The position numbers and the translations under genes are program-made. Shown here one piece after another: positions 34,507 to 42,877 of a stretch of DNA of 64,000 nucleotides. The first letter of the stretch is position 1; each line of letters begins with the position of its first letter. The notes under the pieces were generated by a model that saw only the letters and a program-made list of their open reading frames with translations, was not told the origin of the DNA and searched no databases. The DNA comes from Sphingobacterium multivorum (GTDB lineage: Bacteria; Bacteroidota; Bacteroidia; Sphingobacteriales; Sphingobacteriaceae), in contig NZ_CP154261.1 in the NCBI RefSeq assembly GCF_039511225.1, positions 2,542,001 to 2,606,000 of the forward strand, written 5' to 3'.

Positions 34507-35511
34507 CTAGTACTCCTTTCTAAAGCCATCAAGATATTCACTCGGTGACAACCCAGTCTCTTGTTTAAAAAAATTGCTGAAGTGGTGGATACTGTTGAAA
34601 CCGCAAGAATAAGCTACATGACTGATACTGTCATCCAACAGAATTTGTTGTTTGATATGCTCAATAAGCAGCTGCTTTCTTCCTGCCTGCAAAGACTGTT
34701 TGTATTTCTTTCGGTAGATCCGGCCGATGTATTGCTGGCTCTTGCCAAAGAAATCGCAGAGCGCTGCGATTCTAAATTCCTGGCCATGCCGGCTAATCCT
34801 ATTTTTCATTTCATCGTATATATCCTGTGCCTCCTGATCGCTTCCCAGCTGCCGTTCATATTCGTTAAAGATTTTCTTTTTGGATAGTTTGATCAGTCCA
34901 TTGAGCTCTTCGTAGATAAATTTATCATTGTCTAAATCGCCTGCCCTCAGATTTAATACGAAGTGTTGCAGTCGTGCAATGGTTATTGATCCGACGCGAA
35001 AATCAACACTACAGGACGATAAGGGGCTGTTGCTGCGATAGGCATCAATCAAGGGATGGAGAAATCGGAATGGACGCTCATTTCCATTGCGGAAAATACT
35101 ACCCCGGAAGTAAAAATTGAAAAGTGTATAACTTCCACCAGGTAAGTGAAGTGCATAATCTCCTGATGGTAAGTAGATATACCGGCCTCGACTGGAGGAA
35201 ATAGTGTAGGTGACATCCTGCTTCATGTCTTTGATTTGAATGGCACCGTCCTTTCCGATCAGGTAGAACAGATGGAGATCTGCCTGAAGGATACGTAAGG
35301 GAATAACCATCCTGTTGGACGCCTTAACATCCAGAATATTGATATAAGCAAGTAGGCCGTCAAATTCTTGCAGATAGGCTTGGCCAGAGGCATTTCGATA
35401 ATAGCGAGATTCGCCATTGGACATGGGGATATGCGGCTGAAGCGTCGAATCCTCAGGTTGACGGGCCTCGCCAAACACAGTTTCCAAATGAATATATAAT
35501 GCTTTTTTCAT
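34507..35511 (-). CDS. AraC-family transcriptional regulator
   Basis: 334 residues. The N-terminal part (about 1-190) is a ligand-sensing region without a recognised fold. The C-terminal two helix-turn-helix units (about 240-334) include FRIAALCDFFGKSQQYIGRIYRKKY and then SISHVAYSCGFNSIHHFSNFFKQETGLSPSEYL, the classic AraC signature. It lies upstream of the MauE/peptide genes on the same strand and is the likely regulator of these or of the facing SusCD-TlpA operon. An 830-bp intergenic region with operator-like inverted repeats lies before it. Confidence 0.9.
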   Translation of the reverse strand: MKKALYIHLETVFGEARQPEDSTLQPHIPMSNGESRYYRNASGQAYLQEFDGLLAYINILDVKASNRMVIPLRILQADLHLFYLIGKDGAIQIKDMKQDVTYTISSSRGRYIYLPSGDYALHLPGGSYTLFNFYFRGSIFRNGNERPFRFLHPLIDAYRSNSPLSSCSVDFRVGSITIARLQHFVLNLRAGDLDNDKFIYEELNGLIKLSKKKIFNEYERQLGSDQEAQDIYDEMKNRISRHGQEFRIAALCDFFGKSQQYIGRIYRKKYKQSLQAGRKQLLIEHIKQQILLDDSISHVAYSCGFNSIHHFSNFFKQETGLSPSEYLDGFRKEY

Positions 35512-35619
35512 ACTAATTTAGGTCAATAAGATTCCCCTAGACCGGAAAATTTCTTTCAGTTGCGTGCGCAGCGATCGGCCGAACCCCTCATGTGGGTATG
35601 CGATCGCGCTATAGCAGCC

Positions 35620-35658
35620 TTGTCAAAATTTTCCGTTGTAATTTTTGAATTTTGACAA
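35620..35658. promoter_or_regulatory. Inverted repeat upstream of the AraC gene
   Basis: Perfect 11-bp inverted repeat TTGTCAAAATT / AATTTTGACAA separated by 17 bp. It lies 109 bp upstream of the AraC gene start and is a candidate operator or hairpin. Confidence 0.45.
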
Positions 35659-35697
35659 AAGTGTACCTAACAGCGCATTAAAACCAGTGTTTCAAAA

Positions 35698-35721
35698 TAA
35701 CCTACCACATTTGGTAGGTTA
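35698..35721. promoter_or_regulatory. Hairpin in the same intergenic region
   Basis: 10-bp stem TAACCTACCA / TGGTAGGTTA with a 4-nt loop and no T-run; function unknown. Confidence 0.4.
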
Positions 35722-35860
35722 ATCTTTGGGCGAATGCGAAGTATTTCTGACTACGAGAAAATTTTAACTGATTTCAGTGGAAAGGCAAATGAAAAAGTGT
35801 TGCACGTAGAACCTCGAACGGTGCTTTGTGTATGTTTGAGATGGCTGCCGAGCTATACTG

Positions 35861-36230
35861 TTTTCGGGTTGTGTTCGTATGTTGTTCGTACCACCTTCGG
35901 AAACGGACAGTATGGCAAGCAATATTGAACAGTGGCTGACCAGATTTTTCCTGTACGGAGTCTGGTCAACAACTGTACAGTGTCTGTCCAACATCTATTG
36001 ATGCTCCGAAGCAGATACGAAGCAGGTCCGAACCAGAGGCCTAATCAGGTACTTATTCTCCAGAGATCGCCTCAGCATTGGGGCTAAGCACTGTAGGCGA
36101 GGTATTTTCTACTATGCAAAAGGTGGTTGGTCAGGCCCGTACGCGATTCCGCAAGGATTCGGGCCTGCTTCCGAAACGGCTCGAGACTGCTTCCGGACAG
36201 CTTCGAGTCTGCATCGGCCGCTGCTCGGCG
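35861..36230. repeat. Degenerate 11-nt periodic repeat region
   Basis: Three blocks of imperfect 11-nt units. Block 1 (35861-35904) has four units of type xxTTCGxxxxx. Block 2 (35951-36049) has nine in-phase units, CTGTACGGAGT, CTGGTCAACAA, CTGTACAGTGT, CTGTCCAACAT, CTATTGATGCT, then CCGAAGCAGAT, ACGAAGCAGGT, CCGAACCAGAG, GCCTAATCAGG. Block 3 (36165-36219) has five units such as CTGCTTCCGAA and CTGCTTCCGGA, which are the reverse complement type of CCGAAGCAG. The stretch is non-coding and more GC-rich than the surroundings. Confidence 0.6.
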
Positions 36231-36301
36231 GCGATTTGGTTCGGCTTTGCCACAAAAATGATCCCTCCGTAAATCTGTGCTATTCTTCAGCTCAAATGAG
36301 T

Positions 36302-36332
36302 TAGTCTCCCCGTTCCAATAGCGGTAATTTTG
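36302..36332 (+). promoter_or_regulatory. Probable promoter of the SDR gene
   Basis: TAATTTTG at 36325-36332 fits the TAnnTTTG -7 element, 20 bp before the ATG; a weak TTAG at 36301-36304 is in the -33 position. Confidence 0.4.
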
Positions 36333-36352
36333 GATAAACAAAAGAATAAAAA

Positions 36353-37177
36353 ATGAGCAAAATAATTTTTATAACAGGAGCTTCCAAAGGATTTGGAAAA
36401 TTATGGGCTGAGGCCTTACTTAAAAGGGGTGATAAAGTTGCCGCCTCGGCAAGAAATATTGCGGCACTGGCCGATTTAAAAGCGGCTTATGGCGACAATA
36501 TACTCGAAGTGGAATTGGATGTGAATAGCCGCGAAGCTGTTTTTTCCGCTGTCAACGCGATCAAAGACCACTTTGGGCGTATCGACGTGCTGATCAATAA
36601 TGCCGGATTTGGCTTATTTGGTAGCACCGAAGAAACATCCGAGCAGCAGGCCCGTGATCAGATGGAAACGAATTTCTTCGGATCCCTGTGGGTGGCGCAA
36701 GCGGTATTGCCGATCATGCGGGCACAAAAGAGCGGCCATATTATTCAGGTCTCCAGTTTCCTTGGCCTAACTACGATTCCTTTATTGGGATTATACAATG
36801 CGTCAAAATTTGCCGTAGAGGGACTGATCGAAACCATCGGTTTGGAAACCGCGCACTTGGGCATCAAAACGACCTTGATTGAACCCAACGGTTTTGCGAC
36901 AGACTGGGCAGGAGCATCTGCGGTTCAGACTTCTTCGGATATTGCCGATTACGATGCCGTGCGTGCAGCTTTTGCAGCGACGGGTGATAACCCCGATACC
37001 TGGGGCAACCCCGAAGCTACGGTAGAGCCTGTGCTAAACATCATCGACAGTGAAAATCCGCCCAAGCGTTTGTTGTTCGGTAAAATTGCCTATCAGGTAA
37101 TCAATGATGTGTATACGCAAAGGCTTGAAGATATCCAGCACTGGAAAGAGGTCAGCATTGCAGCGCACGGACATTAA
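36353..37177 (+). CDS. Short-chain dehydrogenase/reductase (SDR)
   Basis: 274 residues, cytoplasmic. The NAD(P) Rossmann motif FITGASKGFGK (about 5-15), the NNAG motif LINNAGFGLFG (about 80), the catalytic Ser in QVSSFLG and the YxxxK pair YNASK (about 148-152) are all present, so it should be an active oxidoreductase. Acidic and basic residues after the second strand (SARN) favour NADPH. The substrate is unknown. It is followed 52 bp later by an AraC regulator, probably its own regulator or a neighbour under the same signal. Confidence 0.92.
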   Translation: MSKIIFITGASKGFGKLWAEALLKRGDKVAASARNIAALADLKAAYGDNILEVELDVNSREAVFSAVNAIKDHFGRIDVLINNAGFGLFGSTEETSEQQARDQMETNFFGSLWVAQAVLPIMRAQKSGHIIQVSSFLGLTTIPLLGLYNASKFAVEGLIETIGLETAHLGIKTTLIEPNGFATDWAGASAVQTSSDIADYDAVRAAFAATGDNPDTWGNPEATVEPVLNIIDSENPPKRLLFGKIAYQVINDVYTQRLEDIQHWKEVSIAAHGH

Positions 37178-37206
37178 AAAATCATTACTTGCGGGAGAAT
37201 ATTGTT

Positions 37207-37214
37207 TAACTTTG
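37207..37214 (+). promoter_or_regulatory. -7 element of the second AraC gene
   Basis: TAACTTTG, 15 bp before the ATG at 37230; a TTG at 37189 is closer than the usual spacing. Confidence 0.35.
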
Positions 37215-37229
37215 ATAAAATGAAAACCG

Positions 37230-38120
37230 ATGCAACACTATAGAACCCTGACAGAACTTCACCTGGGCAATCGTTGGGCAGCGCCGCAGCATCCACTCTT
37301 CAGCTTGGTCGGCTGTCTTTCCGATTGTAAGCTGGGGGATCGGGAATTTACCGCCGACTGTTATGTGATTGCATTCAAGAAAATCAAATCCGGCAATCTG
37401 ATGTATGGCCGTACGCGCTACGATCACGATAACGGCTGTCTCTTCTTTGCGAAACCCCGGCAGATCATCGAGATGAAAAACCTGGAATTTGAAGAAAAGG
37501 GCTATATGTTGATGATCCACGAAGACTACCTGCATGGGCATGAGCTTTTCAAGGAAATTGAAAAATACAGCTTTTTCGATTATGAGGTGAACGAGGCGCT
37601 GCATCTTTCCCCAAAAGAAGAACAGCTTATTTTGGAGCTTTATGCAAAAATCCAGGACGAATACGAGAATAATCCCGATGAATACAGCCGTGAAATTATG
37701 CTGAGCCATGTTTCTTCGATCCTGAAATATGCGCAGCGCTATTACAAAAGACAGTTTATCGATCGGGCGCAGGTGATCGGCAAGACAGCATCCAGGTTTA
37801 ACGATCAGCTGCGCAATTATGTCAATCAGGGTCTGCTGGCAAAAAGCGGCCTGCCCAATGTGGCCTTCCTGGCCGAGCAGCTGTTTGTTTCGCCACGCTA
37901 CCTCAGTGACCTGCTCAGGCAGGAAACAGGTAAGACGGCCATGGAGCTGATCCATATTTTTATGATTTCAGAAGCCAAGAATTTACTGCGCTTAGGGGAG
38001 AAGGGTGTTGCTGAAATTGCGTATGAACTTGGTTTTGAAAACCCATCCTATTTTACCCGACTTTTTAAAAAACAGACGGGAATGAAACCACTTGAATTCA
38101 GAAAGTCCCAGTTGAACTGA
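37230..38120 (+). CDS. AraC-family transcriptional regulator
   Basis: 296 residues. The N-terminal cupin-like sensor region (about 25-130: YGRTRYDHDNGCLFFAKP) resembles sensors for small aromatics or reactive carbonyls. The C-terminal AraC domain (about 195-296) includes LPNVAFLAEQLFVSPRYLSDLLRQETGKTA and GVAEIAYELGFENPSYFTRLFKKQTGMKPLEFR. It sits directly after the SDR gene and ends in a strong terminator. An SDR plus AraC pair commonly forms a local detoxification switch; this pairing is inferred. Confidence 0.9.
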   Translation: MQHYRTLTELHLGNRWAAPQHPLFSLVGCLSDCKLGDREFTADCYVIAFKKIKSGNLMYGRTRYDHDNGCLFFAKPRQIIEMKNLEFEEKGYMLMIHEDYLHGHELFKEIEKYSFFDYEVNEALHLSPKEEQLILELYAKIQDEYENNPDEYSREIMLSHVSSILKYAQRYYKRQFIDRAQVIGKTASRFNDQLRNYVNQGLLAKSGLPNVAFLAEQLFVSPRYLSDLLRQETGKTAMELIHIFMISEAKNLLRLGEKGVAEIAYELGFENPSYFTRLFKKQTGMKPLEFRKSQLN

Positions 38121-38140
38121 CAGATGCTAAGCTATTATAA

Positions 38141-38178
38141 GTCACAGGAAAATGCACGATTTTCCTGTGACCTTTTTT
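38141..38178 (+). terminator. Strong rho-independent terminator
   Basis: Perfect 13-bp stem GTCACAGGAAAAT / ATTTTCCTGTGAC with a 5-nt loop and C then T6, right after the AraC gene. Confidence 0.9.
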
Positions 38179-38185
38179 GGACTAA

Positions 38186-40468
38186 TCATTGAGGCGTTGT
38201 GTTATACTTCGCGGAATGGAGATGCTGCCGTAAACAGGACCCCGTTACCGAGACTTTATCCTGGAGTAAATCGACAACGGTACCTGTAAACACCACGGTG
38301 CCACCATATTTGCCTGCTCCAGGGCCAATATCGATAATCCAGTCGGCCTGCGCGATGACATCGAGGTTATGCTCGATAACGATCAACGTATTGTCGTTGT
38401 CCACCAGGTTATTGATAAAGTTTAAAAGCTTTTCCGTATCGTTTGGATGTAAGCCCGTGCTGGGTTCATCAAGCACGATAATCTTGTTGGAGTTCTTCAG
38501 TTCCTTGGTCAGTTTCAGGCGTTGTCTTTCCCCACCCGAAAAGCTGTCTGACCGTTGCCCTAAGGTCAGATAGTCCAGGCCGAGTTGGAGCAACATGTCA
38601 AAGGACTGGCGGTAGCGATCGTCCGGGAAAAAATCATAGGCTTCTGCGACGGTCATATCCATCACCTCAACAATATTTTTGCTGTGGTAATGATATTCTA
38701 AAACCTCGGGCTTAAAACCGGAGCCACCGCATACTTCGCAGGTCTGTTCAATATCATCCATAAAGGCCAGATCAATTTTTTCGATACCGATACCTTTACA
38801 GTTTTCGCAGGCCCCCAGGCTATTTCGGCTAAACAATTTTTCGGATACCTGATTTGCTTTTGAAAACAGTGCACGTATCGCATCCGATAAGCCGACGTAG
38901 GTCAGCAGATTGGAGCGTGCACCTGTCGAAAATAACGACTGGTCGATAATGGTGGCTTCCGGATAAAATTTGGGCAGCACTTTGTTGATCAGCGTGCTCT
39001 TGCCCGAGCCCGCCACGCCCGTAACCACCGTCATCACTTTCTGGGGAATCTTGACATGGATGTCTTTCAGATTATGCAGATTGGCGTGCCTGATTTCCAG
39101 ATATCCCTGTGCCGATCGTGGTTTAGTATTCAGTTGGGCTGCTTTGGCAAAGTACCGGCCTGTTTTTCCGCTGGATGTTTTTAGTCCCGCAACAGTGCCG
39201 TTATAGACAATCTCGCCACCGTTTTTCCCCGACGCTGGTCCCATATCAATGACCCGGTCGGCTATGCGGATCAAATCGGGGTCGTGCTCCACAAGCAATA
39301 CGGTATTACCTTTATCACGGATCTGTTTAATAATTGCGGCGATGTTCTGTAAATCCATTGGATGAAGGCCGATGCTCGGCTCGTCAAAAATATAGAGTAA
39401 ATCCGTGAGGCTGCTCCCCAGGTTTCGGACCATTTTGATGCGCTGGCTTTCTCCGCCCGACAGGGTGTCTGTACGTCTATCCAAGGTCAGGTACTGCAAA
39501 CCGATGTTGACGATATGTTGAAGTTTATGTTTCAGTTCGGTAAGGATGACATCAAAAGTGCCGGAATGTAAAGAAGCAACAAATTCCAGCAGCTCATCGA
39601 TCGAGAGCGCGGTACAGTCGGCAATGTTTTTGCCTGCTATTTTGCAGGACAGAATCGTATCATTCAACCGTTTTCCCTTGCATACAGGGCAAGTTTTGGT
39701 AATGATCGTATTGCTTAACGCTTCTTTTCGGCTCAGGATTTCCTTCGATTGCTTCTTGAGGAATGCTTTCTCAATGCGGGGGATAATGCCCTCATACTGT
39801 ACCGTTTTGCCCCATTCCGGGGCAGGATGTTTGGGTTTGTGTTCGGCGGCATGCAACAGGAGATCCCATTCCTGCGGCGTATAATCGCTCAGTTTTTTGT
39901 CGTTGTCAAAATAGCCTGACTGGGTGTAGCGTGTCAGGCGCCAGCCACCCGGTTGAAAGGTCGGAAAGCGGATTGCCCCTTCGTTCAGCGATTTTTGCTT
40001 GTCGATAAGGCGATCGACATCTACGGTCTGCACCATGCCCAGCCCTTCACAGGCCTTGCACATCCCCAAGGGATTATTGAATGAAAAAACATTTGAATAG
40101 CCTACAAAGGGTGTCCCCATGCGCGAGAAAAGCAAGCGGAGGGAAGCATAGATATCGGTGGCCGTTCCTACGGTCGACCGTGCATTGCCGCCCAGTCTTT
40201 TTTGATTGATGATAATGGGGACGTTCAGGTTGTCGATTTTGTCCACATCAGGGACGCCGATATGCTGCAGCCGGTTTCGGATAAAACTACCCTGTGTTTC
40301 ACTGAACTGCCTTTGAGCTTCGGCACCTATTGTTTCAAAGACCAAAGAGGACTTGCCCGACCCGGAGACTCCTGTAAAAACAGTAATCTTTTTCTTTTCG
40401 ATCTTTACAGAAATATTCTTGAGATTATTTTGCCGGGCGTGTATGATGTTTATGTGTTCCATAATCAT
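38186..40468 (-). CDS. UvrA-like ABC ATPase (short UvrA2 type)
   Basis: 760 residues, shorter than housekeeping UvrA (about 940), as in UvrA2/DrrC-type proteins that lack the UvrB-binding region. It contains two ABC cassettes: Walker A FTGVSGSGKSSL (about 31-42) and VVTGVAGSGKSTL (about 480), signature motifs LSGGESQRIKM and FSGGERQRLKL, and four zinc-type CxxC groups (CKACEGLG, CPVCKGKR, CENCKGIG, CEVCGGSG). These proteins bind drug-modified or damaged DNA and give resistance to intercalating compounds. It is divergent from a MarR gene, the probable regulator. A start two codons later (40462) is equally plausible. Confidence 0.9.
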   Translation of the reverse strand: MIMEHINIIHARQNNLKNISVKIEKKKITVFTGVSGSGKSSLVFETIGAEAQRQFSETQGSFIRNRLQHIGVPDVDKIDNLNVPIIINQKRLGGNARSTVGTATDIYASLRLLFSRMGTPFVGYSNVFSFNNPLGMCKACEGLGMVQTVDVDRLIDKQKSLNEGAIRFPTFQPGGWRLTRYTQSGYFDNDKKLSDYTPQEWDLLLHAAEHKPKHPAPEWGKTVQYEGIIPRIEKAFLKKQSKEILSRKEALSNTIITKTCPVCKGKRLNDTILSCKIAGKNIADCTALSIDELLEFVASLHSGTFDVILTELKHKLQHIVNIGLQYLTLDRRTDTLSGGESQRIKMVRNLGSSLTDLLYIFDEPSIGLHPMDLQNIAAIIKQIRDKGNTVLLVEHDPDLIRIADRVIDMGPASGKNGGEIVYNGTVAGLKTSSGKTGRYFAKAAQLNTKPRSAQGYLEIRHANLHNLKDIHVKIPQKVMTVVTGVAGSGKSTLINKVLPKFYPEATIIDQSLFSTGARSNLLTYVGLSDAIRALFSKANQVSEKLFSRNSLGACENCKGIGIEKIDLAFMDDIEQTCEVCGGSGFKPEVLEYHYHSKNIVEVMDMTVAEAYDFFPDDRYRQSFDMLLQLGLDYLTLGQRSDSFSGGERQRLKLTKELKNSNKIIVLDEPSTGLHPNDTEKLLNFINNLVDNDNTLIVIEHNLDVIAQADWIIDIGPGAGKYGGTVVFTGTVVDLLQDKVSVTGSCLRQHLHSAKYNTTPQ

Positions 40469-40469
40469 T

Positions 40470-40497
40470 AACTTTGGTAATTATTAACTAAGTTAAC
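40470..40497 (+). promoter_or_regulatory. Shared operator/promoter between UvrA2-like and MarR genes
   Basis: TAACTTTG (40470-40477) is a -7 element for the MarR gene. The palindrome TTAACT-A-AGTTAA (40485-40497) lies in the 42-bp gap where the transcript should start, a typical MarR-type operator for autorepression and control of the divergent gene. Confidence 0.6.
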
Positions 40498-40510
40498 TAT
40501 TTTAGGGGTG

Positions 40511-40933
40511 ATGAACAAAACCGAACGCAAATTTTATGAAGTATTTACCGATTTACAATGCTTCATCTTGGCCAATATGAATAGGGGCGACATCAATGGT
40601 GTAACGGCGACCCACTATAATATGATCGAATATATTTACCGTCACGATCATTGTATCGTAAAACAGATCGCGCAGGCCTTTCATATAAGTCCGCCGGCAG
40701 TTTCCAAACAGCTCAAATTTTTGATCGCCAATAATCTCATTGAGCAGCAGCAGTCCTCGACCGACCGCCGTATTTTCAATTTGAGCGTAACGGATCAAGG
40801 CAAGTTCATCATCGACAATTCGGAGAATTTCAGGGAAACCGTGGCCAAAGAAGCGGCTAAAAGCCTGTCGGAAGAGGAATTAATTAAGCTGAGCGAATTG
40901 CTCGATAAGGTAATGATGGCGGTAAAAAAGTAG
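40511..40933 (+). CDS. MarR-family transcriptional regulator
   Basis: 140 residues from the ATG at 40511 (a GTG one codon earlier is less likely). A winged helix is visible: HDHCIVKQIAQAFHISPPAVSKQLKFLIANNLIEQQQSSTDRRIFNL, about residues 48-96, with the wing at SSTDRR. The flanking helices serve dimerisation. MarR proteins release DNA on binding small phenolic or drug-like ligands. The divergent UvrA-like gene and the palindrome between them make a drug-responsive switch the likely function. Confidence 0.9.
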   Translation: MNKTERKFYEVFTDLQCFILANMNRGDINGVTATHYNMIEYIYRHDHCIVKQIAQAFHISPPAVSKQLKFLIANNLIEQQQSSTDRRIFNLSVTDQGKFIIDNSENFRETVAKEAAKSLSEEELIKLSELLDKVMMAVKK

Positions 40934-40955
40934 TGTGATAGGACACTACTTTTTT
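40925..40955. terminator. Terminator between convergent MarR and S41 genes
   Basis: Stem AAAAAGTAGTGT / ACACTACTTTTT with a 6-nt loop, overlapping the MarR stop; A- and T-runs on both sides allow use in both directions. Confidence 0.8.
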
Positions 40956-40964
40956 ATCCTCATC

Positions 40965-42059
40965 TTATTTCCCATTGAGATGGTCGCGCACAAAATTTAG
41001 CCAATGCTTAGGATCAATGGTTTTATCAATAAAGACGTCAGGTTGTAATCCAATGTCGTCTACAGGGAAGTCTGGAATCCGAAAACTTTTAGATAATCCA
41101 TAATACAGTTCAATATCGCCACAGGGTGATGTAACGATATTTACATTAGAAATATCAAGCATGCCTTTGGTTGTTCGACCGTACAATTTTACCTTTTTAC
41201 TTTGCATGGCAGTCAATATAAATTGCTCTGTCGTGCTCCCGTTATTTTCATTGATAACGATTCCGATGTTTTTGGGGTAGGGCTGAATGCTATCCAGCTT
41301 CGTTATGTTTACTTTTTTATTGAATAAATCGACATACTCACCTTTATTGGCCTGCAATTTTTCGTAGTAGTTTTTGAACGTCTTTTTAGACTCCTCGTCA
41401 AAATCGGGGTTTTGACTCAGCTCCAACATGCGTTGATTATTTAAATCAGTCGAATAAAATAATGCACCTACGGTTCTAATCGGCTGCGAGTATAAGAAGG
41501 GGATAAGGCTACTGTAACTCGCATCACTTCCGCCTGGATTATTTCTGACGTCAATAATAAAATTTTCGGTCGATAAGATGGTTGCTCGGTTGGCCAATAT
41601 AATGCTGTCAATCGCCTTCTTTTCAGTTATTTCAAAATCAGGGATGCGGATGTAAACGGTATTTTCATTTAATTTTTCGAAAAATGGCTTTGTGGCGTCC
41701 AATGGATTTAGGTCCTTTTCAGTAGGCTGCTTATGTTGTTCGGTAGCCTTTTCGACGTTCTTTGTTTTTCCAATATAATTCACGCCGATATGTCCATTAC
41801 GAAAGAAACGGATCCATTGATTGAGCAATGTAGCACATTCCTGATTATTGGGCAATTGTTTTACTTTTTTGAGATATAGCGCATTGTGCAATTCATAGGC
41901 ATCCCGGCCCTTTTTGCTGATGATGTATTGAAAACCGGCATCATTCTCTTCAAACGTTTTTTTTACCCACAAAAAATTGGATTCACAAGTGCAGTTTTGG
42001 GCGAAATTTAAGATAGGTAAACTTAGCAATAGCCATAAAAATAGGACGCGTACGTTCAT
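40965..42059 (-). CDS. S41-family (C-terminal processing) peptidase
   Basis: 364 residues from the ATG at 42059, which places a clear signal peptide (MNVRVLFLWLLLSLPILNFAQ) first; an upstream in-frame ATG would precede it by 13 codons. The S41 domain holds ENFIIDVRNNPGGSDASYSSLIPFL (about 160-185), then NNGSTTEQFILTAMQSKKVKLYG with the nucleophile Ser in GSTTEQ and the catalytic Lys in SKKV, followed by the GRTTKG loop. No PDZ domain is evident. It would be a periplasmic or surface serine protease. Monocistronic. Confidence 0.88.
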   Translation of the reverse strand: MNVRVLFLWLLLSLPILNFAQNCTCESNFLWVKKTFEENDAGFQYIISKKGRDAYELHNALYLKKVKQLPNNQECATLLNQWIRFFRNGHIGVNYIGKTKNVEKATEQHKQPTEKDLNPLDATKPFFEKLNENTVYIRIPDFEITEKKAIDSIILANRATILSTENFIIDVRNNPGGSDASYSSLIPFLYSQPIRTVGALFYSTDLNNQRMLELSQNPDFDEESKKTFKNYYEKLQANKGEYVDLFNKKVNITKLDSIQPYPKNIGIVINENNGSTTEQFILTAMQSKKVKLYGRTTKGMLDISNVNIVTSPCGDIELYYGLSKSFRIPDFPVDDIGLQPDVFIDKTIDPKHWLNFVRDHLNGK

Positions 42060-42332
42060 GTGTATGATCAGAAATGTTAATAATTGTCGATTGTACAAAT
42101 ATAGATTAAAAATGGAAAATACCCGCGTACAGAACGTAGAAAAGATGCGATAGTACGGATAAATCCTATTGCTGATTTTGATTCGTCTTTATTAAAACTA
42201 TAGTTGAACCTCGACTGTCTATAGTGTACAGTTTACAAGATGCAAAGTCTGCTATATAAGGGTTTACACGGTCATTGTATAACCACGAGGGCATATCTTA
42301 TGAAACTATAACCGTATTAAAGATTCGAAAAA

Positions 42333-42704
42333 ATGAAAAAGAAAATAGTCATTTGCGATGATGAACTTCTGATTTTAGATGTATTATCAATTGCCTTGGA
42401 AAGTGACAGCATAGAAGTGATCAGCACATCAAAAAGTACGGAACTTATCGCCCTCATTGAAATTGCGCAACCTGATCTGTTGATCATTGACCTAATGATG
42501 CCCTGGTTGACAGGTGATGAACTTGTGCGCGAGCTAAAAACAGGGCAACAATATAGCCACATGCCCATTATCATGATGTCTGCAAGTGCTAGAGCGCCAA
42601 GAGTAGCCGCCGAATGCGGAGCAGATGCTTTTCTGGCAAAGCCGTTTGAACTTGATGACCTCTATGATTTAGTAGAGAAAGTGATGTATGCGGACCAAAC
42701 TTAA
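42333..42704 (+). CDS. CheY-like single-domain response regulator (paralog 1)
   Basis: 123 residues, only a receiver domain. The acidic pocket is DDE (9-11), the phospho-acceptor is Asp53 in LLIIDLMMPW, the conserved Ser is in MMSASA, and the Lys is in LAKPFELDD. There is no output domain, so it should act by phospho-relay or protein contact. It is strongly similar along its whole length to the regulator at 50136 downstream of the phytochrome kinase. It stands alone; its partner kinase is not local. Confidence 0.9.
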   Translation: MKKKIVICDDELLILDVLSIALESDSIEVISTSKSTELIALIEIAQPDLLIIDLMMPWLTGDELVRELKTGQQYSHMPIIMMSASARAPRVAAECGADAFLAKPFELDDLYDLVEKVMYADQT

Positions 42705-42877
42705 AAATGTATCGGTTTTTCATGAAAAAAGCGGGCAGAACATATTGCTGCCAACTTAGAGTCGCAGTTTCGGGCTGGTAGTCACTTTGTTAATTTAGCT
42801 TAATGTTTGTTAAATCGAACCATCCTGTAAGCAACCATAGCTAAATAATTCGTTATTTAGGTATATAAGAAAACAGG

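Noticed and set aside
35734..36272. Short frames in the 11-nt repeat region
   Set aside because: Composition follows the repeat; no starts with support, no domain.
37206..37955. A 249-codon frame antisense to the AraC gene
   Set aside because: Shadow of the AraC coding strand, which carries clear motifs.
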